A stretch of 64,000 nt of DNA, taken from positions 62,001 to 126,000 of the forward strand of contig NZ_JAGSYC010000021.1 in the NCBI RefSeq assembly GCF_025685545.1, read 5' to 3'. The stretch is from Granulicella paludicola (GTDB taxonomy: Bacteria; Acidobacteriota; Terriglobia; Terriglobales; Acidobacteriaceae). The position numbers were made by a program, and so were the translations under genes. The notes under the pieces are model-generated. The model searched no databases. It had not been told where the DNA came from and saw nothing but the letters and a program-made list of their open reading frames with translations. Below are positions 10,089 through 18,480 of this stretch, one piece after another. The stretch's first letter is position 1. Every line of letters begins with the position of its first letter.

Positions 10089-11207
10089 ATGCTTGAAGAA
10101 ATAAGCGGTTCCGGCCCATCCGAGCTTCGAGCGGGGGAAGCTCAGACGCCTCCCGCCGTATTGCTCGAGAACCTTACGAAGCGGTATCGGCAGGATACGA
10201 CCTGGTCGACTGTACTTTTGAATGTGAGCCTGAGCGTCCCACAAGGTACGATTCAAGGTGTGATTGGCTTCAGCGGCGCGGGTAAAACCACTTTGCTCAG
10301 ATGCATCAGCCGCCTTGAGCTTCCCGATGAAGGGAAAGTGCTGATCGATGGAACTGACCTGGCGAGAATGAACGGTACGCAGCTTCGGTCTGCTCGACAG
10401 AGATTGGGCGTTGTATTCCAGCAGCTTCATCTGTTCCGTTCGCGAACCGTGGCGCAAAATATCGCTCTTCCCTTGGAACTGGCTGGGGCAAGAAAAAAGG
10501 ACATTGACGAAAGAGTATTGGAGCTGCTCGCATGGTTTGGCCTGGAGGCAAAGGCGGACAGCTATCCATCGCAGCTTTCCGGAGGGCAACAACAGCGAGT
10601 CGCTATCGCTCGCGCTTTAGCAACGAAACCAGCCGTTCTTCTGAGCGATGAGCCAACATCTGCGCTTGACCCGGAAACAACCGCGTCCGTGCTCGCACTC
10701 CTGCGGCGAGTCCGCGATGAGCTTGGGGTAACGATTCTGCTCATTACCCATGAACTGATCGCAGTCCGTGCCATCTGCGATCGAGTCGCGGTGCTCGACC
10801 AAGGTGTCATCGTAGAGGAGGGTTCGGTAGAGCAGGTGCTGTTGCGGCCTGCGCACAAAACAACGCAGCGTCTGCTGGGACGCAACCTTGGTCTTGAACA
10901 TCTGGCTGAATACCTAGGTGGAATGACCAAGAACCCTGCCTCTATTTTCCTTGAAGTGCAGTTTGTCGGCGAGAGCGCTACAAGGCAGGTGCTTTCAACC
11001 TTGGTTCGCACCTTCGAGATCACCGTGAATATTCTGCGGGCGGATATCGGAGAGCTGAATCGATCGGCTTATGGGTTCCTCGTCGTGGAGCTCGGTGGGA
11101 CAACCGAAACCCTTGAGCAAAGCATTGGCTTCCTTGAAGCGCATGGTGCGATCGTGACACACATCGATCCATGGTCTGAAGCTGAAACAGAAGGGAGCCC
11201 GGCATGA
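10089..11207 (+). CDS. metN: Methionine ABC importer ATP-binding protein MetN
   Basis: 372-aa ATPase that powers D-/L-methionine uptake at the inner membrane. Visible motifs are Walker A GFSGAGKTTLL (about residues 60-70), the Q-loop in VVFQQLHLF, the signature LSGGQQQR, Walker B AVLLSDEP and the switch His in LLITHEL. The C-terminal about 90 residues (from VGESATRQVLSTLVRTFEITVNIL) form a NIL domain, the methionine-sensing regulatory domain that gives trans-inhibition in MetN. The ATG at 10089 has AAGGA 8 nt upstream. The gene overlaps the permease gene by 4 nt (ATGA), so the two are translationally coupled. Confidence 0.93.
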   Translation: MLEEISGSGPSELRAGEAQTPPAVLLENLTKRYRQDTTWSTVLLNVSLSVPQGTIQGVIGFSGAGKTTLLRCISRLELPDEGKVLIDGTDLARMNGTQLRSARQRLGVVFQQLHLFRSRTVAQNIALPLELAGARKKDIDERVLELLAWFGLEAKADSYPSQLSGGQQQRVAIARALATKPAVLLSDEPTSALDPETTASVLALLRRVRDELGVTILLITHELIAVRAICDRVAVLDQGVIVEEGSVEQVLLRPAHKTTQRLLGRNLGLEHLAEYLGGMTKNPASIFLEVQFVGESATRQVLSTLVRTFEITVNILRADIGELNRSAYGFLVVELGGTTETLEQSIGFLEAHGAIVTHIDPWSEAETEGSPA

Positions 11208-12718
11208 GAGAGTTGTTGCAACTTCTCTGGGAGCCGACCTTACAGACGCTTGCGATGGTGGCCGTGTCTGTGTTGATCAGTGGAGTGGGCGGAGGTGTTC
11301 TAGGCGTTCTGCTCGTAGTTACTGAGCGAGGCGGCCTGTTACCAGTGGTCGGGCTAAACAGATTTTTGAATATACTGACGAACATCGGCCGCAGTATCCC
11401 TTTCATTATTCTGATGGTCGCCATCATCCCGTTCACGCGTTCGGTTGTAGGGACATCGATCGGGACAACTGCGGCGATGGTGCCGTTGGTCGTCGGAGCT
11501 ATTCCCTACGTTGGGCGATTGGTGGAAGGTGCGCTTCGTGAAGTAAACCGTGGGGTAATTGAGTCGATCCTCACCATGGGAGCCACACCTTTCCAAGTCA
11601 TACGGAAGGCCTACCTGCCGGAGGCTATTCCAGGTCTGATTCGAGCCCTGACCGTGGTCACGATTACGCTTGTCAGTTATTCTGCAATGGCCGGTACCGT
11701 TGGTGGTGGAGGGCTAGGGGATCTTGCTATCCGCTATGGATATCAGGGGTTTCGCCTCGATATCATGATCGCCACTGTCGTTGTGCTGATCGTGATGATC
11801 CAGGGGATTCAGTTTTTGGGGGATTGGCTCGCAAGTCACTTCGAACGCACCGAAAGAAGTAGCGCATTTAAGACATTGCCGCGCCCAGCCTGGTTGAAGA
11901 TATCTCCTCGATACGTTCATGTCGTGCGCTGGGGGACTCTCGGTATCCTGCTGATTGCGATCTTTGCAACGGGCGTTCACATCCGATCAGGGGCAATCCA
12001 CAAACCGTTGCGCGTCGGCGTGAACCCGATACCGCATGGAGAGATTCTTCAACAGGTGATGCCCATCCTGGAAAAGGAAGGCGTCCATGTCCAGATCATC
12101 TATTTCAGCGATTACATCCAGCCGAATCTGGCGTTAGCTGCAGGAGACATCGATGCGAATCTGTTTCAACATGTCCCTTTTATGGATCGGTTCAATCGAG
12201 ACCACAAGACTGACATCATCGCGATCGCCAAAATCCACATCGAGCCGCTTGGGCTCTACCCGGGACGCACCAAAATCCTCAGTGCTTTGCGAGATGGTGC
12301 TATCATCGCCATTCCAAATGATCCGGTGAATTCGGGCCGAGGGCTGCTTCTTCTGCAATCCGCTGGGTTGATTCAACTGCGCACCGGAACGAACACTAAC
12401 ACGACACTCGAGGACATCTCTCAAAATCCAAAGCATCTAAAGATCAGCGAACTGGAAGCGGCGCAGTTGCCTCGTTCTCTTCGCGATGTCGACGCAGCCG
12501 TCATCAACACGAATTACGCGCTGGTGGCGAAGTTGAACCCTCTGAAAGACGCGATCTATCTAGAGAACTCTGCGTCCCCCTATGCCAATGTTTTGTCCAC
12601 GGTACCGAGTAAAGCAAATGACCCACGGGTGAGCGCGTTGGTGAAGGCCCTGCAGAGCTCAACGGCGCGCAGGTTCATCGAACAAAAGTATCAGGGGGCT
12701 GTCCTTCCGGCGTTCTGA
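11204..12718 (+). CDS. Fused methionine importer: MetI permease plus MetQ/NlpA substrate-binding domain
   Basis: 504-aa protein joining two usually separate subunits. Residues 1-216 are a MetI-type permease with five hydrophobic segments and an EAA loop (ESILTMGATPFQVIRKAYLPEA, about 120-141). Residues 217-240 are a basic linker, 241-260 an additional membrane span, and 268-504 a MetQ/NlpA binding domain, recognisable from DANLFQHVPFMDRF and IPNDPVNSGRGLLLLQ. The binding protein is therefore tethered to the permease instead of being lipidated; no lipobox is present. MetN overlaps by 4 nt upstream, and no separate metQ follows. A single deletion of the intergenic stop/start and signal peptide would explain the fusion. 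Confidence 0.9.
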   Translation: MRELLQLLWEPTLQTLAMVAVSVLISGVGGGVLGVLLVVTERGGLLPVVGLNRFLNILTNIGRSIPFIILMVAIIPFTRSVVGTSIGTTAAMVPLVVGAIPYVGRLVEGALREVNRGVIESILTMGATPFQVIRKAYLPEAIPGLIRALTVVTITLVSYSAMAGTVGGGGLGDLAIRYGYQGFRLDIMIATVVVLIVMIQGIQFLGDWLASHFERTERSSAFKTLPRPAWLKISPRYVHVVRWGTLGILLIAIFATGVHIRSGAIHKPLRVGVNPIPHGEILQQVMPILEKEGVHVQIIYFSDYIQPNLALAAGDIDANLFQHVPFMDRFNRDHKTDIIAIAKIHIEPLGLYPGRTKILSALRDGAIIAIPNDPVNSGRGLLLLQSAGLIQLRTGTNTNTTLEDISQNPKHLKISELEAAQLPRSLRDVDAAVINTNYALVAKLNPLKDAIYLENSASPYANVLSTVPSKANDPRVSALVKALQSSTARRFIEQKYQGAVLPAF

Positions 12719-13194
12719 GCGCACCGGGCCGGACAGAAGACTGGCTTGCGCTCATCACGATTACATCGAGGGAAGGCAGCTTCTGGTTTGAATAACACCC
12801 TTGACAAGCCATAGCGGCAATAGTAGCTTCTGATTCATGCGATTCATTCCCAGCCCGTATTGTTGTTCGTCATGCGTCTCCGCTGGCGTACGGGAATATC
12901 GTGCTCAAACCTGCAGTATGTAATCGCACAGATTCATATACAGATTGACATGCCCGCCCAGTGAGCTTTCCTGGTGCGGGATTTCTTTTTAAGTCGCTCC
13001 CAAATCTCATCGCATTTGTAATTCCTGCCTGAAAATATCCGTGCCTGCAAATGCAGAACGGAGTTCGAGGGCACCATATTCCTTCGCGATCCATCGCCAG
13101 CTATGTCACGCAGATATATGCCGGTCAGTAGCTTCCGTCTATCGCGCCGACAAGAGCGTCGACAACTTTTATGCACTAGAAAGGGAATCAGCCG
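12719..13194. other. Intergenic region, no gene seen
   Basis: 476 nt after the methionine importer. Short frames on both strands have no protein-like composition, and no clear hairpin terminator was found. An AAAGGGA ribosome binding site for the next gene lies near its 3' end (about 13177-13184). Confidence 0.4.
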
Positions 13195-14577
13195 ATGAGA
13201 ATTTTAAATCGAAGCACTGGTCTTGCCTTCGTCCTTGCAACTTTCGGTTCGTCCGCAATGGTTGCGCAATTCAATACTGCTGCATTGCCCATAGATGGAC
13301 GCTGGGACGCCAGTCTTACTAACAATGGGCCTGCTGTTCCGTTCAGACTCGATATCGCAGGATCGGGCCCTACTCTCAAGGGCACCTTCTACGACGGGTC
13401 CAAACCCTATGAAGAGACGACATCCGCGTCCTATCGAGATGGCGTGCTTGTGTTGAAGTCCGAACACTATCTCACGACGATCACTGCTACGTTGAAGAAC
13501 GGTGCATTCACTGGAGACGTTGCGCTACGCGGGCCGGGATATCGTCTCAACTATGGTTTTGAGGCGACGCGCCACGTGGATGTGTCAGAGAAATCTGTAA
13601 ATGTCCCCTCCATCGCGGGAACCTGGGAGCTGCCGCTTGACTCTCCGAGTGCGAAGGGTGAGAAGTCCTTCCATCTTGTGGTGCGGCAAAACGGCGCGGA
13701 TGCCGAGGCTTCGATTCTGCGCATTGACGGCGATAACGGTGCTTATAGTGGCACGTATAAAGATGGCAAGTGGATACTGAGCCACTTCGACGGATCGCGC
13801 CCCGGCGTGATTGAAATAGCTGCGAGGCGGGATGGAACTCTGGAAGTCGTCCAGCATAACGAAGCTTTGAAGAAAGCTCTTGCTGGTGAGAACCCTGAGG
13901 CGAAGGCGGCGGAAGACAAGGCTCCTCAATACGGCTCGACTGAAGCCTATGCGGGCGACAAGCTGATTGCCTACCGTCCGGACGTGGCACGTGCCAAGGG
14001 CTTTCCTGAGCCGGACAACTTCGACACCCACACGACAGTCCGGAGTGCCAGTGAGAAGTTTTCATTCAACTTCCCCGATGAGAATGGCAAGCTTGTATCC
14101 AGCGATGATCCGCGATTCAAAGGGAAGGTGGTTCTTGCCATCGTTACGGGCACATGGTGCCCTAACTGCCACGATGAAGCTCGCTTTCTTGTAGAACTCG
14201 ATAAAAAGTATCGCGACAAGGGTCTTGCTATTGTGGCGCTGGACTTTGAAGAGCCCGAAGAGCAGGACAAGCTTGCCCGCGAACGAGCTTTTATCAAGGA
14301 GTACGGCGTCAAATACACGTATTTGACTGCTGGCGCGCCTTCAGAGATGTGGGAGAAGGTCCCGCAGGCGGTCAATCTAAACACTTGGCCGGCCACGATC
14401 TTCGTCGGTCGTGACGGACTTGTGAAGGGTGTTCATTCCGGATTCGCTTCGCAGGCTAGCGGCGAATTCAACAGCCAGCTACAACAGGAGTTCACTGCGA
14501 AGATAGAGAAGCTACTCGCAGAAAACGCTGCTGCTCAGACAGCCTCTGTTGCAGAGCCGACACTAGGACAGAAGTAG
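13195..14577 (+). CDS. Secreted TlpA-like thiol-disulfide oxidoreductase with long N-terminal beta region
   Basis: 460-aa exported protein. A signal peptide (residues 1-24, ending SSAMVAQ) is followed by about 270 residues of beta-rich sequence that appears to contain two related segments (WDASLTNNGPAVPFRLDI and WELPLDSPSAKGEKSFHLVV). The C-terminal 170 residues are a thioredoxin fold of the TlpA/ResA type, with the redox pair Cys322 and Cys325 in GTWCPNCHDE and a cis-Pro region in NTWPATIFV. By family knowledge it acts in the periplasm on disulfides, for example in cytochrome or envelope protein maturation. It is not in an operon with cytochrome genes, so the partner is unknown. A hairpin terminator follows. 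Confidence 0.85.
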   Translation: MRILNRSTGLAFVLATFGSSAMVAQFNTAALPIDGRWDASLTNNGPAVPFRLDIAGSGPTLKGTFYDGSKPYEETTSASYRDGVLVLKSEHYLTTITATLKNGAFTGDVALRGPGYRLNYGFEATRHVDVSEKSVNVPSIAGTWELPLDSPSAKGEKSFHLVVRQNGADAEASILRIDGDNGAYSGTYKDGKWILSHFDGSRPGVIEIAARRDGTLEVVQHNEALKKALAGENPEAKAAEDKAPQYGSTEAYAGDKLIAYRPDVARAKGFPEPDNFDTHTTVRSASEKFSFNFPDENGKLVSSDDPRFKGKVVLAIVTGTWCPNCHDEARFLVELDKKYRDKGLAIVALDFEEPEEQDKLARERAFIKEYGVKYTYLTAGAPSEMWEKVPQAVNLNTWPATIFVGRDGLVKGVHSGFASQASGEFNSQLQQEFTAKIEKLLAENAAAQTASVAEPTLGQK

Positions 14578-14605
14578 TAGCCTCATTCGAGGAGTCAACA
14601 GAAAA

Positions 14606-14638
14606 AGAAGCTCGGTGCGGGCAATGCACCGGGCTTCT
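14606..14638 (+). terminator. Hairpin terminator
   Basis: Inverted repeat AGAAGCTCGGTGC against GCACCGGGCTTCT (13 positions with one G.T-type mismatch) and a 7-nt loop, 28 nt after the stop codon and followed by CTCTTCTTG. It fits an intrinsic terminator of the TlpA-like gene and could also work for the small minus-strand gene that ends at 14670. Confidence 0.65.
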
Positions 14639-14669
14639 CTTCTTGAGGGAACACCGTAAGAGATATCTC

Positions 14670-14828
14670 TTATAGCGGTGCGTCAAGTGCGGCATAAAGT
14701 ATGCCGACTTCCCGCAGGTAGCGCCCCTCAAATGCAGCGAGTTCGGCGCGCAGGATGGCGACTTCCTGCCGATTCCTGGCAAGTTCCTGCTCCTCCGGCG
14801 ATAGATGACGGACAATTTCTGTAGGCAT
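14670..14828 (-). CDS. Small coiled-coil protein, 52 aa
   Basis: A short frame on the minus strand encodes MPTEIVRHLSPEEQELARNR followed by a strongly amphipathic helix (RAELAAFEGRYLREVGILYAALD). The ending resembles the N-terminal coiled coil of a family of bacterial proteins, some with J domains, that carry an RYLRxVGxLYAxLD motif. Codon use and residue composition look genuinely coding, unlike the overlapping 189-aa frame on the same strand. No strong ribosome binding site is visible upstream. It sits between the TlpA-like gene and tRNA-Glu. Its function is unknown; it could be a remnant of a longer protein or a free small protein. Confidence 0.5.
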   Translation of the reverse strand: MPTEIVRHLSPEEQELARNRQEVAILRAELAAFEGRYLREVGILYAALDAPL

Positions 14829-15084
14829 TGACTCGCGGTTATTCTACCGCCGAGTTGCCGGGTGGCTCCCATCTCAGCGCGGCGTCTCTGAACTGATTGT
14901 GTTCCGGCGACAGGTCTGAAGTTCTTGGAGGATACTTTACGCTCACACGGAGTGCAGCCTGCATCAGTGAATTTACACCACGCACGGCAACGACAATAGT
15001 GCCACCAAAGTGCCACCAGAACGAAAACGGCAAACGACGGGTCTTCCTCTTCTACCTTCAAACCGTTGATTTATAGGGGTATTT

Positions 15085-15161
15085 TGGTAGCGTTACCGGG
15101 GCTCGAACCCGGACTCTTCGCCTTGAGAGGGCGACGTGTTAACCAGTTACACCATAACGCC
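15085..15161 (-). tRNA. tRNA-Glu (anticodon CTC)
   Basis: A full cloverleaf can be drawn on the minus strand: acceptor stem GGCGTTA with TAACGCT, anticodon stem TCGCC/GGCGA around the loop CTCTCAA (anticodon CTC at 15125-15127), and T arm CCGGG-TTCGAGC-CCCGG. The 3' CCA is encoded. It reads codon GAG. Confidence 0.95.
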
Positions 15162-15281
15162 ACAGAACGGTTGAGCAACCGCTGTAACTCTTCGAGTATA
15201 GCAAAGAGCCTTGTGTATATCAAAGACCGATGACAGCAAGACGACGCCAAACCGTTCGGCCACACGATGGCGAAGCTCGAC

Positions 15282-15602
15282 CTACAGCCCGAGCTTCTTT
15301 ACCTCGTCGTTGTAGTACTTGCGATACAGGATATCCCACTCCTGCGAGCCTTCCGGGATGATACGCTGCTGTGACGCGATCTTGCGACGCGCTGCCTGGT
15401 CGAGTTTGACCTCTTCGAGCAGCAACTTTTGCAGGGCCTTGCGGGCCTCCTGCCGAATCATGTTGCGCTCTTCGAGAAACTCCACCTCGTCGATTTCGGC
15501 AAGCGTGTCAGCCACCACGTGGGCGAGCTTGTTCACCTTGTCGTCAGAGATTCGCATCGTGTTGGACGACCGGACATCCGGAGCTCCGCGCATTACACTC
15601 AT
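15282..15602 (-). CDS. DUF507 family protein (downstream copy)
   Basis: 106-aa helical protein of the DUF507 family, whose function is unknown. The domain starts at MRISDDKVNKLAHVVADTL and ends with WDILYRKYYNDEVKKLGL. Two starts are possible: ATG at 15602, which overlaps the stop of the preceding gene by 4 nt (ATGA), or the ATG at 15557 that matches the family's usual N-terminus. The overlap favours 15602. The preceding gene is a second DUF507 member, so the two products may form a heteromer. Confidence 0.8.
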   Translation of the reverse strand: MSVMRGAPDVRSSNTMRISDDKVNKLAHVVADTLAEIDEVEFLEERNMIRQEARKALQKLLLEEVKLDQAARRKIASQQRIIPEGSQEWDILYRKYYNDEVKKLGL

Positions 15603-15877
15603 AGCACCGCCTTATACTTGCGCGCGAGTTCGTTCTTTACCTTCTTGAACATCTCTGGGTAGCTCGCGCCGGTCTTCAACATATCATCCTGGAAGGCCTC
15701 TAGAATGACGCGCACCTCTTCGTTGATGCGGTCTTCCAGTGCCAGCTCTTCGATCAAGGCGTTCGATACGCGCTCATCCACCAGCGCGGTCTTGTCGGTC
15801 TTAATCATCTTCGCAGCCACCAGATGCTTCTGGGTCTGCCGTGCAAGGTAAGCGACGTAATCCTTCGAGAAAATCAT
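15599..15877 (-). CDS. DUF507 family protein (upstream copy)
   Basis: 92-aa helical protein of the DUF507 family. The frame is longer, but ATG at 15877 carries a GGAGAG at 15881-15886 and gives the family-like start MIFSKDYVAYLARQTQKHLV. The end, YPEMFKKVKNELARKYKAVL, parallels the end of the downstream DUF507 protein. The two genes overlap by 4 nt and are surely co-translated. Divergent from the gene at 15998, with about 120 nt between them for promoters. Confidence 0.82.
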   Translation of the reverse strand: MIFSKDYVAYLARQTQKHLVAAKMIKTDKTALVDERVSNALIEELALEDRINEEVRVILEAFQDDMLKTGASYPEMFKKVKNELARKYKAVL

Positions 15878-15997
15878 AGGCTCTCCGAGTTTAGCACCTG
15901 CCAAGGGGCTGAGAGCAAAGGGCGCGAAACTCGACGCGCAGTGCCGCATCTCCGCCCCGAATCTGCGAGAATGGGAGTCTATCTGGATAGAGGTTTT

Positions 15998-16459
15998 ATG
16001 GCATTTGACGATCTGACAGCAGTTAAAGACGACATGATCGCGTTTATTGCGGGGCACGGTCTGCGCCGCATGAATAGCTTTGTGCCCGAAGACATCCCCA
16101 CCGTCCTATTTGAGGAGGATGACGTCGACGGCTGGAAAGACTTTGTAGAGCATGCCAAGGCGGCCAACGCTCCGTTCCTCACCATGAGCGATGTGCTGCT
16201 CGAGCCCGAAGATGTCTCGACCTTGATCGCGCAGGCGCGTGACCAGCGCTTTGCCACCGATGCTCCCGAACTGGCGTCTGAGGCGCAGGCGTTGATGCAG
16301 CACGTCGGCAAGATCGGCTATCTTCAGCTTGGCTTCGCGCACGGCGGCGTGATCTTTCTGTATGAGACCGCAACCGAGTGGTATGACCAGTTCCAGGAGC
16401 TGATGGACTCCGTAGCCGACTTCGGCCACCTGCTCGTCGACGATAGCGACGAAGACTAG
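15998..16459 (+). CDS. Acidic conserved hypothetical protein
   Basis: 153-aa acidic soluble protein that I do not recognise. The ATG at 15998 with AGAGG 4 nt upstream is preferred to the upstream ATG at 15971. The sequence has no signal peptide or membrane segment. It contains FEEDDVDGWKDFVEHAKAA and ends in a run of acidic residues (LLVDDSDED). The recJ start codon is only 12 nt downstream on the same strand, so the two genes probably share a transcript. No function is inferred. Confidence 0.7.
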   Translation: MAFDDLTAVKDDMIAFIAGHGLRRMNSFVPEDIPTVLFEEDDVDGWKDFVEHAKAANAPFLTMSDVLLEPEDVSTLIAQARDQRFATDAPELASEAQALMQHVGKIGYLQLGFAHGGVIFLYETATEWYDQFQELMDSVADFGHLLVDDSDED

Positions 16460-16471
16460 TCTGCCGCCGAA

Positions 16472-18295
16472 ATGCACCCAGCATCAGTGCCCGTTGACAC
16501 ATGGATATTGCGACAGGAGCCAGCGGGTTCGGCCGAGACTCTTGCAAGAGAGCTTGACCTTCCTGAGGCAGTCGCGCGGCTGCTGGTCACGCGGGGATTC
16601 TCCCATGCGGATGCGGCCCGAGAGTTTCTGCATCCTTCGCTACGTCAACTGCACGATCCTCTGTTGATGCTCGGGATGCCCGCTGCCGTGGCGCGGCTGA
16701 GGTCCGCGCTAACGGTGCGTGAGCCGATCCTGATCTATGGCGACTACGACGTAGACGGTACGGTCGCGACTGTTCTGCTTAAGACCGCAATAGAACGTGC
16801 GGCCGCAGCGCTCGGCGTCACGGCTGACGTTCGCTATCACATTCCCCACCGCATCCGTGAAGGCTACGGAATGCAGGAGACGCGCATCGAAGAGGCCGCG
16901 GCCGAGGGTGTCCGGCTGGTTATCAGTGTCGACACCGGCATCCGTGCGTTCCGCGCCGCGGAGGAAGTGAGACGGGTCGGCCTCGATCTAATCGTCACCG
17001 ACCACCATCTTCCGGACAACCATGCTGGAGTTCCCGACGCCATCGCCGTCGTCAACCCCAACCAGCCCGGCTGCACTTACCCCTACAAGGATCTTTGCGG
17101 GGCGGCAGTGGCCTTCAAGCTGGCGCAGGCGCTGCTGGAAAGCGTGACTCCTGAGGCTGACCGAGCCCGCCTTCGCGAGAAGACACTTCCCTCTTTCCTC
17201 AAGCTGCTTGCCGTAGCGACCATCGCTGACTCCGTGCCACTGACCGGAGAGAACCGCGCCATCGCAGCCATGGGGCTTATCGAGTTGCGGAAGCCCTCGC
17301 AGCATGGCGTGCGCGCGCTGCTGGGGCTCGCACAGATCGACACCGCGCGCCCAATCTCTGCCGGAGATGTGGGCTTTCGGCTCGCGCCACGGATTAACGC
17401 AGCTGGTCGCATGGACATCGCCTCCGATGTCGTCGAACTCTTCCTTACCAAAGATCCCGTGCTGGCCGAGACACTCGCCCAGAAGCTGCATCGCCTGAAC
17501 GACGACCGCCGCGCCTCCGAGGCCGAGGCCCTGCGCGCGATAGAGGCCCAGATTGATATTCTGGCTTCTGCCAGCGAATTGCCTCCGTGCCTCGTACTCG
17601 ACGATGGCGATAGAGAGAGCCAGGCATGGCATCGAGGGGTCATTGGCATCCTCGCGTCGCGCGTCGTCGACCGTACCGGCAGGCCGGCTCTGGTGATGAC
17701 GCACGAAGACGGCGTCGCGTATGGCTCAGGGAGATCGATCCACGGCTTTCACCTGCTCGATGCACTCACCGTGGCGCATGGCGCGGACTCGCTGCTGACA
17801 CGGTTCGGTGGACATGCGCATGCTGTCGGCTTCGCGCTTCCTTCTAACCGCGTGCCACTGCTGCGTGAACGCATGATCGCCTGCTCTGCCGCAGGCATGG
17901 CGATTATGGCAACACCGATAGAGATTGAATACGACGCAGAGATTCGACTAGGTGAGATCACCGCCGACTTCCTCGGAGGCCTGGAGCAGCTCGGCCCCTT
18001 CGGCATGGATAACCCCGAGCCTTTGTTTGTCAGCCGCGGCGTACGTCTCTGCAAGCCACCACGCGCGGTGAAGGAGCGCCATCTGCGCGTCTCAGTGGAA
18101 GATCCCGACGACGGTTCGAGCCTCGGTGGTATGGCGTGGGGACGTAGAACCAACTGGGTCGAACTTGCGCAGCTTGAAGGCTGGAAACAAGGCGACCATA
18201 TGGACATCGCCTTCCGTCTGCGTGAGAATCTGCATCCGGACTTCGGCGGTTGGGAGATGGAAATTCTCGGCCTGAGACGCTCCAAGATCGCCTGA
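16472..18295 (+). CDS. recJ: Single-stranded-DNA-specific exonuclease RecJ
   Basis: 607-aa 5'-3' single-strand exonuclease used in recombination and mismatch repair. DHH-superfamily motifs are present in order: YGDYDVDGT (about residues 88-96), VDTG (about 152-155), VTDHHLP (about 174-180), and the DHHA1-domain glycine/histidine motif RFGGHAHAVGF (about 445-455). The final 130 residues form the OB-fold-like C-terminal domain. Length is normal for the family. The Mn-binding Asp and His residues are all intact. The gene lies 12 nt after the unknown acidic protein. Confidence 0.95.
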   Translation: MHPASVPVDTWILRQEPAGSAETLARELDLPEAVARLLVTRGFSHADAAREFLHPSLRQLHDPLLMLGMPAAVARLRSALTVREPILIYGDYDVDGTVATVLLKTAIERAAAALGVTADVRYHIPHRIREGYGMQETRIEEAAAEGVRLVISVDTGIRAFRAAEEVRRVGLDLIVTDHHLPDNHAGVPDAIAVVNPNQPGCTYPYKDLCGAAVAFKLAQALLESVTPEADRARLREKTLPSFLKLLAVATIADSVPLTGENRAIAAMGLIELRKPSQHGVRALLGLAQIDTARPISAGDVGFRLAPRINAAGRMDIASDVVELFLTKDPVLAETLAQKLHRLNDDRRASEAEALRAIEAQIDILASASELPPCLVLDDGDRESQAWHRGVIGILASRVVDRTGRPALVMTHEDGVAYGSGRSIHGFHLLDALTVAHGADSLLTRFGGHAHAVGFALPSNRVPLLRERMIACSAAGMAIMATPIEIEYDAEIRLGEITADFLGGLEQLGPFGMDNPEPLFVSRGVRLCKPPRAVKERHLRVSVEDPDDGSSLGGMAWGRRTNWVELAQLEGWKQGDHMDIAFRLRENLHPDFGGWEMEILGLRRSKIA

Positions 18296-18480
18296 GCCGT
18301 GCCGAAGGATGCACCATCCGTGACACCTGTAAATTGTTTGCTTCGATCCACGACTCTCGCGCGTCTTATCCTTTTGACAGCAGGTTTTCTGCCTCTTCAA
18401 TCGCTGCCCGCGAGCACTTGTGCGCCCTGTTGTGTGCTCGGGCAGTTAAAGGGCTCGTCTTATATAGTTAAGTTCTGATT

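Noticed and set aside
14492-15061. 189-codon minus-strand frame beside tRNA-Glu
   Set aside because: It overlaps the end of the TlpA-like gene and has no protein-like composition, while a different frame in the same stretch gives the credible 52-aa protein.
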